A stretch of 64,000 nucleotides of DNA from assembly GCA_030068145.1 (NCBI GenBank), contig JAPJBO010000151.1:1-64000 (forward strand), read 5' to 3'. The notes beneath the pieces were generated by a model, which was given only the letters and a program-made list of their open reading frames with translations, was not told the DNA's origin and made no database searches. Made by a program: the position numbers and the translations under genes. Positions 53,625 to 63,720 of the stretch are shown one piece after another; position 1 is the stretch's first letter, and every line of letters starts with the position of its first letter. The stretch comes from Diplonema papillatum (Eukaryota; Euglenozoa; Diplonemea; Diplonemida; Diplonemidae).

Positions 53625-55152
53625 TGCGTGGTGCGGCCCACGTTCCTGGCGCCGTGTCGTGGGAAACGAACTGCGCCGACATCATCCGGTGCGACGGATG
53701 GATTTTGCAACGCGCGGCCTCATTGGATGGAGTTCGAAAGCTCGGCCAAGCATGTCTCCTTCGTCGGAAGCCTCCTGCAAGCTTGTGTACGTGGCACGTG
53801 CCGCAGGCAACAGACGTCACACCGGCTCCTTCAACGTTGAGGTCACTGTTATTGCGCGATGTCGAGCGGATTATCCGCCTGCTTTGGGCACCGAGAGACC
53901 ACACAATGACCACACCATGCAAACGCGTGCTATTAGCCACACGAGGTTTTCTCGGTATCGAGAGATCCATGACCATGCCCCGGCACAGCGTTCTCAGTGG
54001 TGGTGCGGGACGTGGCCGTCGACGTAAAGGTTCCTTGTGTACCGGGGGATTTTGATGGTCAACCCGTCAAGCTCGGGCGTCATCTTGACTTGGCAGCCCA
54101 GCCTGCTTGTCGGGTGAGCTCGAAGGCTTGGTCGAGCATGTCTTCTTCTTCGTCAGATGCCGCCTGCAAGCTTGTGTACGTGGCACGTGCCGCAGGCAAC
54201 AGACGTCACACCGGCTCCTTCAACGTTGAGCCACTGTTATTGCGCGATGTCGAGCGGATTATCCGCCTGCTTTGGGCACCGAGAGACCACACAATGACCA
54301 CACCATGCAAACGCGCTATTGGCCACACGAGGTTTTCTCGGTATCGAGAGATCCATGACCATGCCCCGGCACAGCGTTCTCAGTGGTGGTGCGGGACGTG
54401 GCCGTCGACGTAAAGGTTCCTTGTACCGGGGGATTTTGATGGTCAACCCGTCAAGCTCGGGCGTCATCTTGACTTGGCAGCCCAGCCTGCTTGTCGGGTG
54501 AGCTCGAAGGCTTGGTCGAGCATGTCTTCTTCTTCGTCAGATGCCGCCTGCAAGCTTGTGTACGTGGCACACGTGCCACAGGCAACAGACGTCACACCGG
54601 CTCCTTCAACGTTGAGCCACTGTTATTGCGCGATGTCGAGCGGATTATCCGCCTGCTTTGGGCACCGAGAGACCACACAATGACCACACCATGCAAACGC
54701 GCTATTGGCCACACGAGGTTTTCTCGGTATCGAGAGATCCATGACCATGCCCCGGCACAGCGTTCTCAGTGGTGGTGCGGGACGTGGCCGTCGACGTAAA
54801 GGTTCCTTGTGTACCGGGGGATTTTGATGGTCAACCCGTCAAGCTCGGGCGTCATCTTGACTTGGCAGCCCAGCCTGCTTGTCGGGTGAGCTCGAAGGCT
54901 TGGTCGAGCATGTCTTCTTCTTCGTCAGATGCCGCCTGCAAGCTTGTGTACGTGGCACACGTGCCACAGGCAACAGACGTCACACCGGCTCCTTCAACGT
55001 TGAGCCACTGTTATTGCGCGATGTCGAGCGGATTATCCGCCTGCTTTGGGCACCGAGAGACCACACAATGACCACACCATGCAAACGCGTGCTATTAGCC
55101 ACACGAGGTTTTGTCGGTATCGAGAGATCCATGACCATGCCCCGGCACAGCG
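53625..55152 (-). pseudogene. Four tandem decayed copies of the ferredoxin 3' half
   Basis: Head-to-tail units of about 386 bases (matching landmarks near 53992, 54377, 54763 and 55153) that start at the equivalent of LLDIA-H in the parent, run through the Fe-S loop and finish at the parental stop (VDGHVPHHH), then add about 130 bases of new flank. The three nearer copies share a stop just after DIAQ and lesions around the cysteines. The farthest copy is more diverged and ends beside an S1 fragment. Upstream of each copy is a CCAAAGCAG acceptor-like end, so each may once have been an exon. They lie downstream of the intact gene in the same orientation. Confidence 0.88.
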
Positions 55153-55155
55153 TTC

Positions 55156-55587
55156 TCAGTGGTGATGCGGGACGTGGCCGTCGACGTAAAGGTTCCTTGT
55201 GTACCGGGGGATTTTGATGGTCAACCCGTCAAGCTCGGGCGTCATCTTGACTTGGCAGCCCAGCCTGCTTGTCGGGGTGAGCTCGAAGGCTTGGTCGAGC
55301 ATGTCTTCTTCTTCGTCGGATGCCTCCGGCAGCTTGTCGTACCACTCGGTGTTGACGATCACGTGGCACGTGCTGCAGGCGCACACGCCGTCGCAGGCCC
55401 CTTCGACGTTGAGGCCGTTGTCGTGCGCGATGTCGAGCAGGTTCTCGCCCTCTTTGCACTTCGTCGCGGTGCTGGTGCCGTCGGGCGCCAGCCACGTCAC
55501 CGTCAATGGCTTGTCGGTGCAGTAACGCCTGCTCGCCACCTGCGAAGCCGCAAAGCGCGGCAGGACCGCCCTCGCTAAGCGATTCAT
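55156..55587 (-). CDS. Mitochondrial [2Fe-2S] ferredoxin (adrenodoxin/FDX2 type)
   Basis: An intronless 143-residue protein. Residues 1-25 (MNRLARAVLPRFAASQVASR) are Arg-rich without acids, a mitochondrial targeting peptide. The [2Fe-2S] loop reads GACDGVCACSTCHV: Cys, five residues, Cys, two residues, Cys, and the fourth ligand follows in SRLGCQVKM. An additional Cys lies inside the loop. EEEDMLDQAFELTPTSRLGC is the acidic partner-binding segment. The C-terminus, TRNLYVDGHVPHHH, closely resembles the FDX2 ending, favouring a role in iron-sulfur cluster assembly over steroid chemistry. In the family it passes electrons from ferredoxin reductase to the ISCU/NFS1 complex in the matrix. A (GA)n tract (minus-strand sense) lies 30 bases upstream of the ATG. 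Length and motifs are complete. Confidence 0.95.
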   Translation of the reverse strand: MNRLARAVLPRFAASQVASRRYCTDKPLTVTWLAPDGTSTATKCKEGENLLDIAHDNGLNVEGACDGVCACSTCHVIVNTEWYDKLPEASDEEEDMLDQAFELTPTSRLGCQVKMTPELDGLTIKIPRYTRNLYVDGHVPHHH

Positions 55588-55611
55588 TGTGTATCTCTCC
55601 CCTCCCCCTCG

Positions 55612-55617
<6 letters not shown>

Positions 55618-55682
<65 letters not shown>
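55618..55682. repeat. (TC)n microsatellite upstream of the ferredoxin gene
   Basis: About 65 bases of pure TC repeat, starting 30 bases from the ferredoxin ATG, in its probable leader or promoter region. Confidence 0.96.
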
Positions 55683-55685
<3 letters not shown>

Positions 55686-55734
55686 CTCCTTCTTTTCTCT
55701 GCTGTGTCCGTTCGTGGTCCTATTGCTGTTGTCC

Positions 55735-55935
55735 AATTGCGTCTGTTTTCAGAGGGATCGTTCGCTTGAGAACCCGGGATTGGGTGGCCTTCCTCAATAT
55801 TTTTTGCAGTAACTTGAGCTGAATCCCTTTGTTGTCTAGTCGCGTCTGCTTCACAGAAGGAAAGTTCGCTTGAGAATCCGGGATCGCGTGACCTTCCTCG
55901 ATTGAGCTATTTTTGGGTGGCAATAACTTGGGCAA
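55735..55935. repeat. Direct repeats with GTTCGCTTGAGAA
   Basis: Two related units (near 55758 and 55862) of TTCGCTTGAGAAYCCGGGAT followed by GACCTTCCTC-like sequence. Similar words occur near 38205, 42650 and 46675, always after a TTTTTAGAG-like string. From 55936 to 56635 no gene is recognised. Confidence 0.65.
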
Positions 55936-56639
55936 ACCTGCCTAACCTAACTCCCCTGAAAACGACCAGTGCTCGATTACGCGGTGGCGACACTCGGGGA
56001 CAATATTTCGCTCGATTATGCTCAAATATCAAAAGCCCGCACCCACGCGGCGTTGACTGTGGCTGGTCTTTGTAAGGGCGGCCTTGATGTTACTTTGATC
56101 AAGCTCACACTAAGCTGAAACGTTTTCACTCGATTGTGCTCGATTACAGTGACGCGCAACCGATGCAGCTGAACGAGCAGTCTATGGGGAAGCGAAACGC
56201 CTGGACCGATTGGGTCCTCGAAGTGTGCGAAGAGACACAACCAACGACCTCAGTTTCAACACGATGCGGCCACGTTTGGCCACATTGCTGGCCTGCCGCC
56301 TTTTGTGCCGCACGTCTGGTTCCCATAGAACGCCGACAGCTTCCGCACAGAAATGAATAAAACGAGAGAAAAAACGCGAGCCCGTGTGTGGGGTGTGTGC
56401 TTTTTATCCTAGACTGCTGATCTCGACGAACGCGTGATGAAGAGGTGAAAGGGACGCAGAGGAACTGAGGGGCGCAAGAGAGAAGAAAAAAAAGCTAAGA
56501 ACGTCGCGGGCAGCATCGTACTTAGGAGACACCCACCAGAATCACGCAGGCTTAGCCAGCCCAGTGTTAGGTCAATCGGCTCGTGAGCCATCCGCTCAAC
56601 TCTGGCAAGGGTCAGACCAACTCTGCTCTGGGCTACTGA

Positions 56640-56945
56640 GCTTGCCCAACTCTGGCTCTGAGCATTTCCTGGCGTCCGATTGACTCTTCTCTGAGTTTCT
56701 TAGGTTTGGTCAGTCAGGTCGGCTATACCAAACCGGCCAGAGTCAGTGTCTCATGTACTAAACTTCGGCGAGAGTACGTGCTTGCCTAACGGTGGCTCTG
56801 AGCATATTCTGGCATGCGATTGACTCTTCTCTGTGGTTCTTAGGTGTGGTTCGAGTCAGGCCGGGGATACCAAGCCGGCCAGGGTCAGTATCTCTGTTGT
56901 ACTAGACTCCGGCGAGAGTACGTGGTTGACTGAATCTGGCTCTAG
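56640..56945. repeat. Tandem duplication of about 150 bp
   Basis: Two diverged units containing GATTGACTCTTCTCTG, ACCAAACCGGCCAGAGTCAG or its variant, and CGGCGAGAGTACGTG. Confidence 0.85.
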
Positions 56946-57059
56946 ACCCTGCTCGTGTCTGACAGAGGTAAACACAGTAGTCACTCACACAGAACATGGC
57001 CAATCAAGAGTGACAGTCATTCGCCCGGTGCGTGCTAAGAAACATGCACGAGGGGGGTC

Positions 57060-57235
57060 TTCTTTTCTGAGCCGGTCCATCCCCTCTTGATAGACCGTGA
57101 TAGACCGAGGAATACAGCACCCAGCTAGGGGTGGACCTGATAGACCGTGGTGGACCGTGATTCACCGTGATAAACAGCGGCAGGCACTTCGACGCAGTTT
57201 CAAGAGATAGGGACGGACGGACGGACCGGCTCATT
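57060..57235 (+). repeat. Dispersed repeat shared with 45730-45840
   Basis: CCGGTCCATCCCCTCTTGAT, GATAGACCGTGGTGGACCGT and GGCAGGCACTTCGA occur at both places. At 45.8 kb it lies just past the gene X exon 2 donor. Confidence 0.85.
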
Positions 57236-57409
57236 TTCTAAACAAGCCACGAAAGCGTGAGGAGAGGGAAAGCGAGAAAGCTAGCTCGTCTTCTCCCGCC
57301 CCCATCCCGCGTGGCGGATGCGCGCGTGTGCGATGGATGCTTCCGTCAGAGACGCATTTTGTGCATCGTACTACAGCCGTTCACCTGCTAAATCTCGATG
57401 AGTTCGTGT

Positions 57410-58330
57410 CCGGCGCACTGCGTCAGAAGTGCCACACAAGAGCTCGCAAGAGTCGGATTCAGGAGAAACATCTCTGTTCCAGGTCGACAGCAGTCTTCTC
57501 AGTCTGCTCGCGGAAGGCGAACACACAGCACAAATTCCTGTGGAGGGGCAGGCATCTTGGGCCATGTCGCCCTTAGGAACATGGCCGGCGCACTGCGTCA
57601 GAAGTGCCACACAAGAGCTCACAAGAGTCGGATTCAGGAGAAACATCTCTGTCCCAGGTCGACAGCAGTCTTCTCAGTCTGCCACCGAAAGGCAGCCACA
57701 CAGCACAAATCCCAAACGGCCGACATCACGGGCCGTGCCACTCCTAGCCCAGAACGACGGTATGACAAGGCTGGAAGATGCTACACCAGAGCTCGCAACA
57801 GCCAGGACAAGAAACGCACCTTCTGGTTTAAGACAACAGTAGTTTCCGTCTGCTTGCGACAGGTGGCCACACAGCCCAAATCCCAAACGGCTGGCACCAC
57901 GGGCCGAGACTCCTAGCCCAGAACGACGGCATGATAAGGCTGGAAAATGCCGAGCTCGCAACAGCCAGAACAGGAAGTGCACCTTCTCGTTTAGGACAAC
58001 AGGAGTTTCCGTCTGCTTGCGAAAGGTGGCCACACAGCTCAAATCCCAAACGGCCGGCAGCACGGGCCGCCACTCCTAGCCCAGAACGACGGCATGACAA
58101 GGCTGGAAAATGCCACACCAGAGCTTGCAACAGCCAGAACAGGAAGCGCACCTTCTGGGTTCAGTTTCCGTCTGCTTGCGAAAGGTGGTCACACAGCACA
58201 AGAAGCCAGCTCGGCCAAATGTTTAGACGATGTGCCACACACGAGTTCGTGAGAGTCGGATCGTTTGGTGCAGACAGTCTGCTACAAAGGATCGGACATT
58301 CCAGCCGGATCTAAGAGACTTCAAATAGAC
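57410..58330. repeat. Tandem array with RPB8 3'-end pieces, 150-180-bp units
   Basis: Six or so diverged units, each with GCCACACAAGAGCTCGCAAG-like and TCCCAAACGGC-like segments. Units at 57800, 57970 and 58140 also carry GCACCTTCTGGTT-like strings resembling the antisense of the RPB8 codons for NQKVYLL. It lies downstream of RPB8 in that gene's sense. Confidence 0.8.
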
Positions 58331-58399
58331 CGGCGGGCGTTACGCATTCATGGGCCTCGTTGTTACGAGGTTGGCAGCCCTGCATGACAAGGCCGAATT

Positions 58400-58881
58400 G
58401 CTGCAAGATGCGCCACACGAAGCTCGCAGTCGGCGCAGACGTCGGATCGGGAGCTTGCACATTCGGCACCAGCAAGTGTTCAAGGGCAGTCAGCGGGCCA
58501 TCCCCATGCTTCAGGACGGAATGTCTGGGAAGATGTGCGCACGCGAGAGATCACAGACGGATCAGGAGTTTGCACATTCAGCCCAGCAAGTGTTCAAGGG
58601 CAGTCAGCATGGGCCATCCCCATACTTCGGGCCGGAATGCCTTGGAAGATGTGCGCAGATCACAAACGTCGGATCAGGAGCTTGCACATTCAGCAACAGC
58701 AAGTGTTCAAAGGCAGTCAGCGTGGACCATCCGGGATGGAATGCCTGGGAGGATGTGCGCACGCGAGAGATCACAGAGTCGGATCAGGAGCTTGCACATT
58801 CAGCCCAGCAAGTGCTCAAGGGCAGTCAGCATGGGCCATCCCCATAATGCGGGCCGGAATGCCTGGGAAGATGCGCGAAGA
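58400..58881. repeat. Tandem array with the RPB8 stop region, 110-130-bp units
   Basis: Four units, each with GATCACAGACGTCGGATCAG or a variant (the antisense of the last RPB8 codons and stop) followed by GAGCTTGCACATTCAGC and CAAGTGTTCAAGGGCAGTCA. The last unit runs into the true RPB8 3' end. Confidence 0.9.
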
Positions 58882-60178
58882 TCACAGACGTCGGATCAGG
58901 AGGTACACCTTCTGGTTGAGTTCGATGCCGCCCACCTTTTGGATCTGCCCGATGAGCTTCATGAGGAGGCCCCCGAACGAGATGTAGTAAGAGACAGAGT
59001 CCCCTTTGTCGCTAGCCTGCACTTTGTACACAGTGCCGTGGCACACGTAGTCGTACCGCTCGGCCAGCGTCGGCCGGGTGAGCACCGTAGCGTCATACGA
59101 GTCGCTGCTGAGGGTGCCGTCGAGTTCCAACGTCTTCGCAAGGGCGATGGTCAGCTGGTCGGACACCTCGACGGGGTAGATGTCGGTGTTGATGTCGATG
59201 ATCGCCTTCAGCCCCAAGGTGCGCGAGACTGCCTCCATGCGGCTCACGCGGTCGAAGTGCGCCTGAGGGAGGGTGTTGTGAATCAAAAACTGCGAAACAT
59301 GCCAGCAAGGGGACCGCACAGTGGTGGCACACTGTTGAGGACTGGAGCCGTGTCAACGTTAGTCAATGTCAGTAGAAAATGGCCTACGAATTCGACTACA
59401 AGCCGTGTCACAAAGACCGTCAAGAGATTGTGTTCAACGCCGCACTGGCCCCGTCTGCGCCGTGTTTCGGTTCTTTAAGTCACGGGCATGATGGTGTGAT
59501 CCGATGGTCATACTTGGGCGTACAAGGGGTGTGCTCGGGAAGTACTTGGAAAGTTCACGGGAAGTAACAAATGAAATACTCGGGGGGCTGCCTTGTGCTT
59601 ACTTCGAAGGAGCTAGAGAGGGGAGAAACAATACAACTACAAACGGGGTCTTTTGGTTGAACGCTTACGCCCGCCACTGAACCCAGATTCACCTGTGTTT
59701 CGTGTGGGCTACAGCACATTTATCTCCTTTGATCTTTTGCAGCTGGCAGCCTCCTCAAGTATTTCCTACAAAGCAGGTGCTTGTACAAAAGAAAAACGCC
59801 AAATCGCCATGTGCCCTGTACTTGGGAAGTAAGTCCATGGGAAGTTAAGTTCTCTACGTGTGGAGCACACCACTTAAGATAATATTGATGAGGCGGACCA
59901 TCATCAGCGCGCAACCTGAGTGTCTGCAGACAGGACAGCGGTGCGAGTCTGGATTGTCAGGTGGCTGTTGTTCGTAGCTCGTCACAGCTAGGACCACCCG
60001 TGCTACCAGAGCACAGGCGAATCCGTAGGACCCTACAACTGTGTCTGAGCAATCAGTTAAAAGACTCAGTTTCTCTTCAGGCACGCAAAAGGAATCCCCC
60101 AAAACAAGATAGCAATACCTCATGGTCCACACGCTTGATCTCAAACTGGTCCTCTGCCAGGATCGGATTCGACGACAT
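58882..60178 (-). CDS. RPB8/RPABC3, shared subunit of RNA polymerases I, II and III
   Basis: Two exons. Exon 1 (60119-60178) has exactly 20 codons, starting MSSNPILAEDQFEIK, and ends CATGAG|GTATTG. Exon 2 (58882-59262) follows CCCTCAG and starts AHFDRVSRMEA. The junction is phase 0 and the protein has 146 residues, the usual RPB8 length. Family marks are the FDRVSR box, IIDINTDIYPVEV, DGTLSSDSYD, YDYVCHGTVYKV, YISFGGLLMKLIG and the terminal VYLLIRRL. The subunit is an OB-fold protein in the nuclear polymerase cores. The 856-base intron contains an S1 retroposon (59575-59800) and two R1 pieces. Downstream, tandem arrays repeat fragments of its last codons. Reading frames are intact and the single copy looks functional. 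Confidence 0.93.
59575..59800 (+). mobile_element. SINE-like retroposon S1 inside the RPB8 intron
   Basis: AAATACTCGGGGGGCTGCCT to GCAGGTGCTTGTACAAAAGA, antisense to RPB8. It is nearly full-length relative to 11001-11339 with a short A-rich end. Confidence 0.85.
59885..60050 (+). repeat. Dispersed repeat R1, 3' portion in the RPB8 intron
   Basis: GATGAGGCGGACCATCATCA through CCCTACAACTGTGTCTGAGC, matching 16970-17125. A short 5' piece lies at 59430-59485. Confidence 0.85.
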
Positions 60179-60199
60179 TCGGCCGACGGTAAACTCTGT

Positions 60200-60740
60200 G
60201 TTGGTTCACTCCTTGTTCTTGCGCCCCCCCGCCCCCACCTTCCCTTGCCTCCACACCACGCCGGTAACGCTTCCTAGATTTGGTAAACTGGTTTGGCACG
60301 ACACAACTTGATCCCCAAGCGCCCTCCAACAATCCTCTAAGCCCCAAGGGGGTCAGACCGCTTCACGCCAACACCCCTCTGAAAATGGATCCACACGTGC
60401 AAAAACGGTGAACATCACTGCCGCCAAAGAGAGAGCTCTGAAGGCCATACAAAGCTTTTGTACGAGGGGCACTTCTGGTTTCCAGTTCCTGGTAGCTACG
60501 GTTATGCGATCGTGCACATCTTGACCCCAACGCAATACGGGAGTGGTAGTCCGACAGGCACTCCTGTTTTCTGGTCCTTGGTCAGACACTCAACCAACTA
60601 CCCAATCAGGGAGCCAACCAGATGTCCAGTGTTTCGCTCCAGGGTCAGCCGTCAGAGCTAGCACTGTAAGCTCGTCCGAATGGAGAGAATATACGCGTCG
60701 GTTTGTTGCGAAACACGACTTCGGGTTTCAGCTTTCTTTT
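60200..60740. other. Stretch without a recognised gene
   Basis: Contains a C-run (60224-60236) and short ORFs on both strands with no domain. The part next to RPB8 would contain its promoter, but I see no recognisable motif. Confidence 0.4.
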
Positions 60741-60745
60741 TCCTT

Positions 60746-60835
60746 GCGAGTGTCACAGAACGGGCTCCGCGTGCATGGAAATGCGTTGTTGCGAGTGTCA
60801 CAGAACGGGCTCCGCGTGCATGGAAATGCGTTGGA
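60746..60835. repeat. 45-bp tandem duplication
   Basis: Two identical units of GCGAGTGTCACAGAACGGGC then TCCGCGTGCATGGAAATGCG. Confidence 0.95.
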
Positions 60836-60924
60836 GCGTCAGTGTCAGGAGAGGGGATCTCTCTCGGTAGCCCTCTGGTTGCCCGTTGAGGCAGGCGCTG
60901 GATTATTTTTCAACTTCGGGAGGC

Positions 60925-61215
60925 TTCTTCTGAGATATCACTGGCCGGCAGACGTGCCGCCGACTCTCGACGCTGGCGGATTGCACTCTCAAAACGCTCC
61001 GGAATGAGCGAGGGCGGGAGGCCGTGGAGCACAGCATCGACCGCCTTCTTCCGCCTCTCCGCCTGCATTCCACACGGCCCGCGGTCGGAAGATGAAGGCA
61101 ACCCTTTGGCTGGAGTGCTGCCGGGCGCGTTTTGCGCGCCCGCCGCCTACAAAGAGGCCAAGGCTCCGTCGGACGGCCTTTCCGTGTCGGACCAAAGCCC
61201 GTCGAAGGCGCGTGA
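60925..61215 (-). pseudogene. Truncated duplicate of the gene Y 3' end
   Basis: About 290 bases nearly identical to 61358-61648, starting at the same CTGAGATATCACTGGCCGGC boundary. A TTG-to-TAG change creates a stop in the parental frame (ASL-stop against ASLLAAG). It lies directly downstream of the parent in the same orientation. Confidence 0.9.
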
Positions 61216-61325
61216 CAACACGAGTGGGTTCAGATTCAGCGTGGTCTGGGCAACGACAAACGTGCTCGCACCTGCGCATACCACGTGCCCACATGCATCT
61301 GCGCACATGTGCGTTCGACGCATTC

Positions 61326-62792
61326 CTATCCTGAAACGGATTGCAACGAACTACACGCTGAGATATCACTGGCCGGCAGACGTGCCGCCGACTCTCGACG
61401 CTGGCGGATTGCACTCTCAAAACGCTCCGGAATGAGCGAGGGCGGGAGGCCGTGGAGCACCATATCGACCGCCTTCTTCCGCCTCTCCGCCTGCCTTCCA
61501 CACGGCCCGCGGTCGGAAGACGAAGGCAACCCTTTGGTCGGAGTGCTGCCGGGCGCGTTTTGCGCGCCCGCCGCCAACAGAGAGGCCGAAGCTCCGTCGG
61601 GCGGCCTTTCCGTGCCGGACCAATGCCCGTCGAAGGCGCGCATCTCAGCGCGGAACTCGTCCTCGGCAGCCGACCGGCGCTGCCGGAAATCGCGGAGCAG
61701 AAGCTCGCCTGCTTCCAGTTGGCGGTGCCACGCTTCTTCTGCCCCGATTTGAGAGGCTTCGCCGGCCTTGCCGTGTGCCGCCTGCTGCTGCTGCTGCTGC
61801 TGCTTCGTTCGATTCGAAGAAGTTGCACATTCACTTCCAGCGAGCGTGGAGAAGTTCCCTGGTGCCTGAGACTGAGGAGATGGGCTGGCCTCCCGCTGGT
61901 GCGACCACAATTCCTCTGCTCCGTTTCGGAAGGCTTCTCCGGCCTGGCCGTGTGCTGGCTGCCGCGGTTGCTCCCGCATCCTTCCGTCGGCAGAGGTCGC
62001 ACGTTCCCTTCCAGACGCCTGCGGCCGCGGAGACGGGCTGACCCGCGGCTGCGGCCGGGAGCCCAGCGCCGACTGGCCGACGGCGGGGCTTCGAGGCGAA
62101 AAGCGGGACACGCCGTCGATTCGTGGGTGCGGTGCCGCCATCGCCGCCAGCTTTTCGGCGGCCCGCGACTCGCTGAGCAACTCGAAGCGCAAGGCTCGGA
62201 GCGCCGCCAGGCTGTTCCGCGCGTTGCTTGAAGCTGCTTGGGGTGGTCTGCAAGGCGCCGTGCTGACACGCCTGCACCGTGCGTCGCTGGAAGAGGCTGC
62301 TTGGGTTGGCCTGCAAGGTGCTGTGCGCACGCGCTGAGCGTTGGCGCCGCTGGTTGCGCCAACTAGCGAGAGCCAGTTCCGTGCGTTGCTGGGAGTCGCT
62401 TGGTGGGTTGGTCTGCAAGGTGCCGTGCTTCCGCGCTCAGCGTAGGCACTGCCGTCTGCATCAACCAGCGGGAGGCTACGGGATGTGCACGCGTTCCGGT
62501 GAGGCGGCCTAATACCCACGCCGCCGCCGACGCCGCTACAGGGTGTCAGCCGGTTCAGCAGAGCCCGGGAGTCGTCAAGCAGCTCGAAGTGGCGGGCACG
62601 GAGCTGCGAGAGGTCCTTCGGCACGCCGCTCGTCCGGCGCGGCGGCTTGGCGGCATCTCTGCCGCTCTTGGAAGCCTCCCGCAGCAGGGCGCGGGACGCA
62701 TGGAGCAGCTCCGAGTGCAAAGCACGCAGCAGGGCAGCCGAGGCCGCAGAGGGCCGCCCGCCGCCCGGCAATCCCACGCGAGCCGTCGTGCT
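61326..62792 (-). CDS. Gene Y: Ala/Ser/Arg-rich protein of unknown function, last exon
   Basis: A frame of about 488 codons. There is no ATG at its start: the open frame runs back to a plausible acceptor, TCGCGCAG|AGCACGACG, at 62792, so a first exon is probably missing or unrecognised. Internal protein repeats support this frame: LLRALHSELLHASRALLREA, LRARHFELLDDSRALLNR and LRALRFELLSESRA, then several TAPCRP-T/P-Q-A-x-S-S-x-AR units. A poly-Gln run of seven or eight (CAG) lies near 61790. The C-terminal part is charged and possibly helical (GRQAERRKKAVDMVL and RFESAIRQRRES). It ends at TAG 61326, just past the duplicated boundary, so the last few residues may come from rearrangement. No known domain is seen. 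Confidence 0.55.
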   Translation of the reverse strand, partial: STTARVGLPGGGRPSAASAALLRALHSELLHASRALLREASKSGRDAAKPPRRTSGVPKDLSQLRARHFELLDDSRALLNRLTPCSGVGGGVGIRPPHRNACTSRSLPLVDADGSAYAERGSTAPCRPTHQATPSNARNWLSLVGATSGANAQRVRTAPCRPTQAASSSDARCRRVSTAPCRPPQAASSNARNSLAALRALRFELLSESRAAEKLAAMAAPHPRIDGVSRFSPRSPAVGQSALGSRPQPRVSPSPRPQASGRERATSADGRMREQPRQPAHGQAGEAFRNGAEELWSHQREASPSPQSQAPGNFSTLAGSECATSSNRTKQQQQQQQAAHGKAGEASQIGAEEAWHRQLEAGELLLRDFRQRRSAAEDEFRAEMRAFDGHWSGTERPPDGASASLLAAGAQNAPGSTPTKGLPSSSDRGPCGRQAERRKKAVDMVLHGLPPSLIPERFESAIRQRRESAARLPASDISACSSLQSVSG

Positions 62793-62821
62793 CTGCGCGA
62801 GTGAGTTTTTCGCTTTTTTCC

Positions 62822-62902
62822 TTTGTGTTTCCGACGATCCCGTGGGACGTACAGACTTTGGTGTCTTTTCGGCCTTTGGTTTGTTTTGTGAGGTTCAGCT
62901 AC
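62822..62902 (-). promoter_or_regulatory. Element S6, copy upstream of gene Y
   Basis: GTGTTTCCGACGATCCCGTG, GGTGTCTTTTCGGCCTTTGG and TTTTGTGAGGTTCAGC. It ends about 30 bases from the gene Y exon. The nearest relative is 15170-15262. Confidence 0.4.
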
Positions 62903-63117
62903 ATGTGGTCGGTGGGCGGGGAGTCTCTTTCATTTGCCAGTCTTTGATTTTCATTTCATGCGTGGTCGACCATCATATTACCAACAGGAATCCTTCCGTC
63001 CTCCTGGAGCTCTAGAGCTTCCAGGGGAGGAGGGGCTAGGATAGGAAGCTCTACTGTGCCAGGCTAGACTTCAACTCATGCTTGAGCCAGGATGCCCACT
63101 CTGCTGTCTTTCCGCTT

Positions 63118-63225
63118 AGCTGATACTGCAGGGAATGGTTGACTAGACCTCTTAAGCTTGTGCTAGCCTCGATTGTGGAGAGCTTTACATACCCTAAAGC
63201 AGCCATCCCTTTCGTGAGAAAGGTC
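63118..63225 (+). repeat. Dispersed repeat S4, diverged copy
   Basis: CTGCAGGGAATGGTTGACTA with GACCTCTTAAGCTTGTG and a TTTCGTGAGAAAGG end, about three quarters identical to 26550-26680. Confidence 0.75.
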
Positions 63226-63227
63226 TG

Positions 63228-63365
63228 GCACGCCGGGCGTCCGGCGCGGCGCTCGGCCTTCTTGGAAGCCTCCGGGCGCGGGACGCACGGAGCAGCTCCG
63301 AGGGCAAACGCACGCAGCAGGGCAGCCGAGGCCGCAGAGGGCCGCCCGCCCCACGCGAGTCGCGT
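63228..63365 (-). pseudogene. Truncated duplicate of the gene Y exon start
   Basis: Matches 62640-62785 (WGGRPSAASAALLRA in the parental frame, then a shift) with indels. It lies upstream of the parent in the same orientation. Confidence 0.85.
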
Positions 63366-63459
63366 TGCTTGCATTAGCCGCACCCAACGAGTCCACAAGC
63401 ATGAATTGTCTCAGATGTACGGGGTTCTGTAGCTCTCTCTGTACGCATCCCTGCTCCGG

Positions 63460-63720
63460 GAGACATACCTCGACATCGACACCCGTGGGAGAAAAGCGCA
63501 TTTTTGCGCTAGTGACGGCTCTACCGTTGCTTGGCCGCACCTACGAGTCCACTAGCATGAAACGACTAAGGGTGTACGGAACTCTGCAGCTCTCTCCGTC
63601 CGCATCCCCATAACATACCTCGACATCGACTCCCGTAGGCACGGGAGAAAAGCGCATCCTGCGCTAGCGACGACTCCTGGTGCTTGGCCGCACCAAAGAG
63701 TCACTAGCATGAATTTTCTT
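63460..63720. repeat. Tandem repeat, two and a half units of roughly 165 bp
   Basis: Units share ACATACCTCGACATCGAC, GGGAGAAAAGCGCAT, GCTTGGCCGCACC and CACTAGCATGAA. Confidence 0.88.

Noticed and set aside
60989..62362. 457-codon ORF overlapping gene Y on the same strand
   Set aside because: It lies in a different frame. Only the gene Y frame shows internal protein-level repeats, and the alternative frame spans the pseudogenised duplicate.
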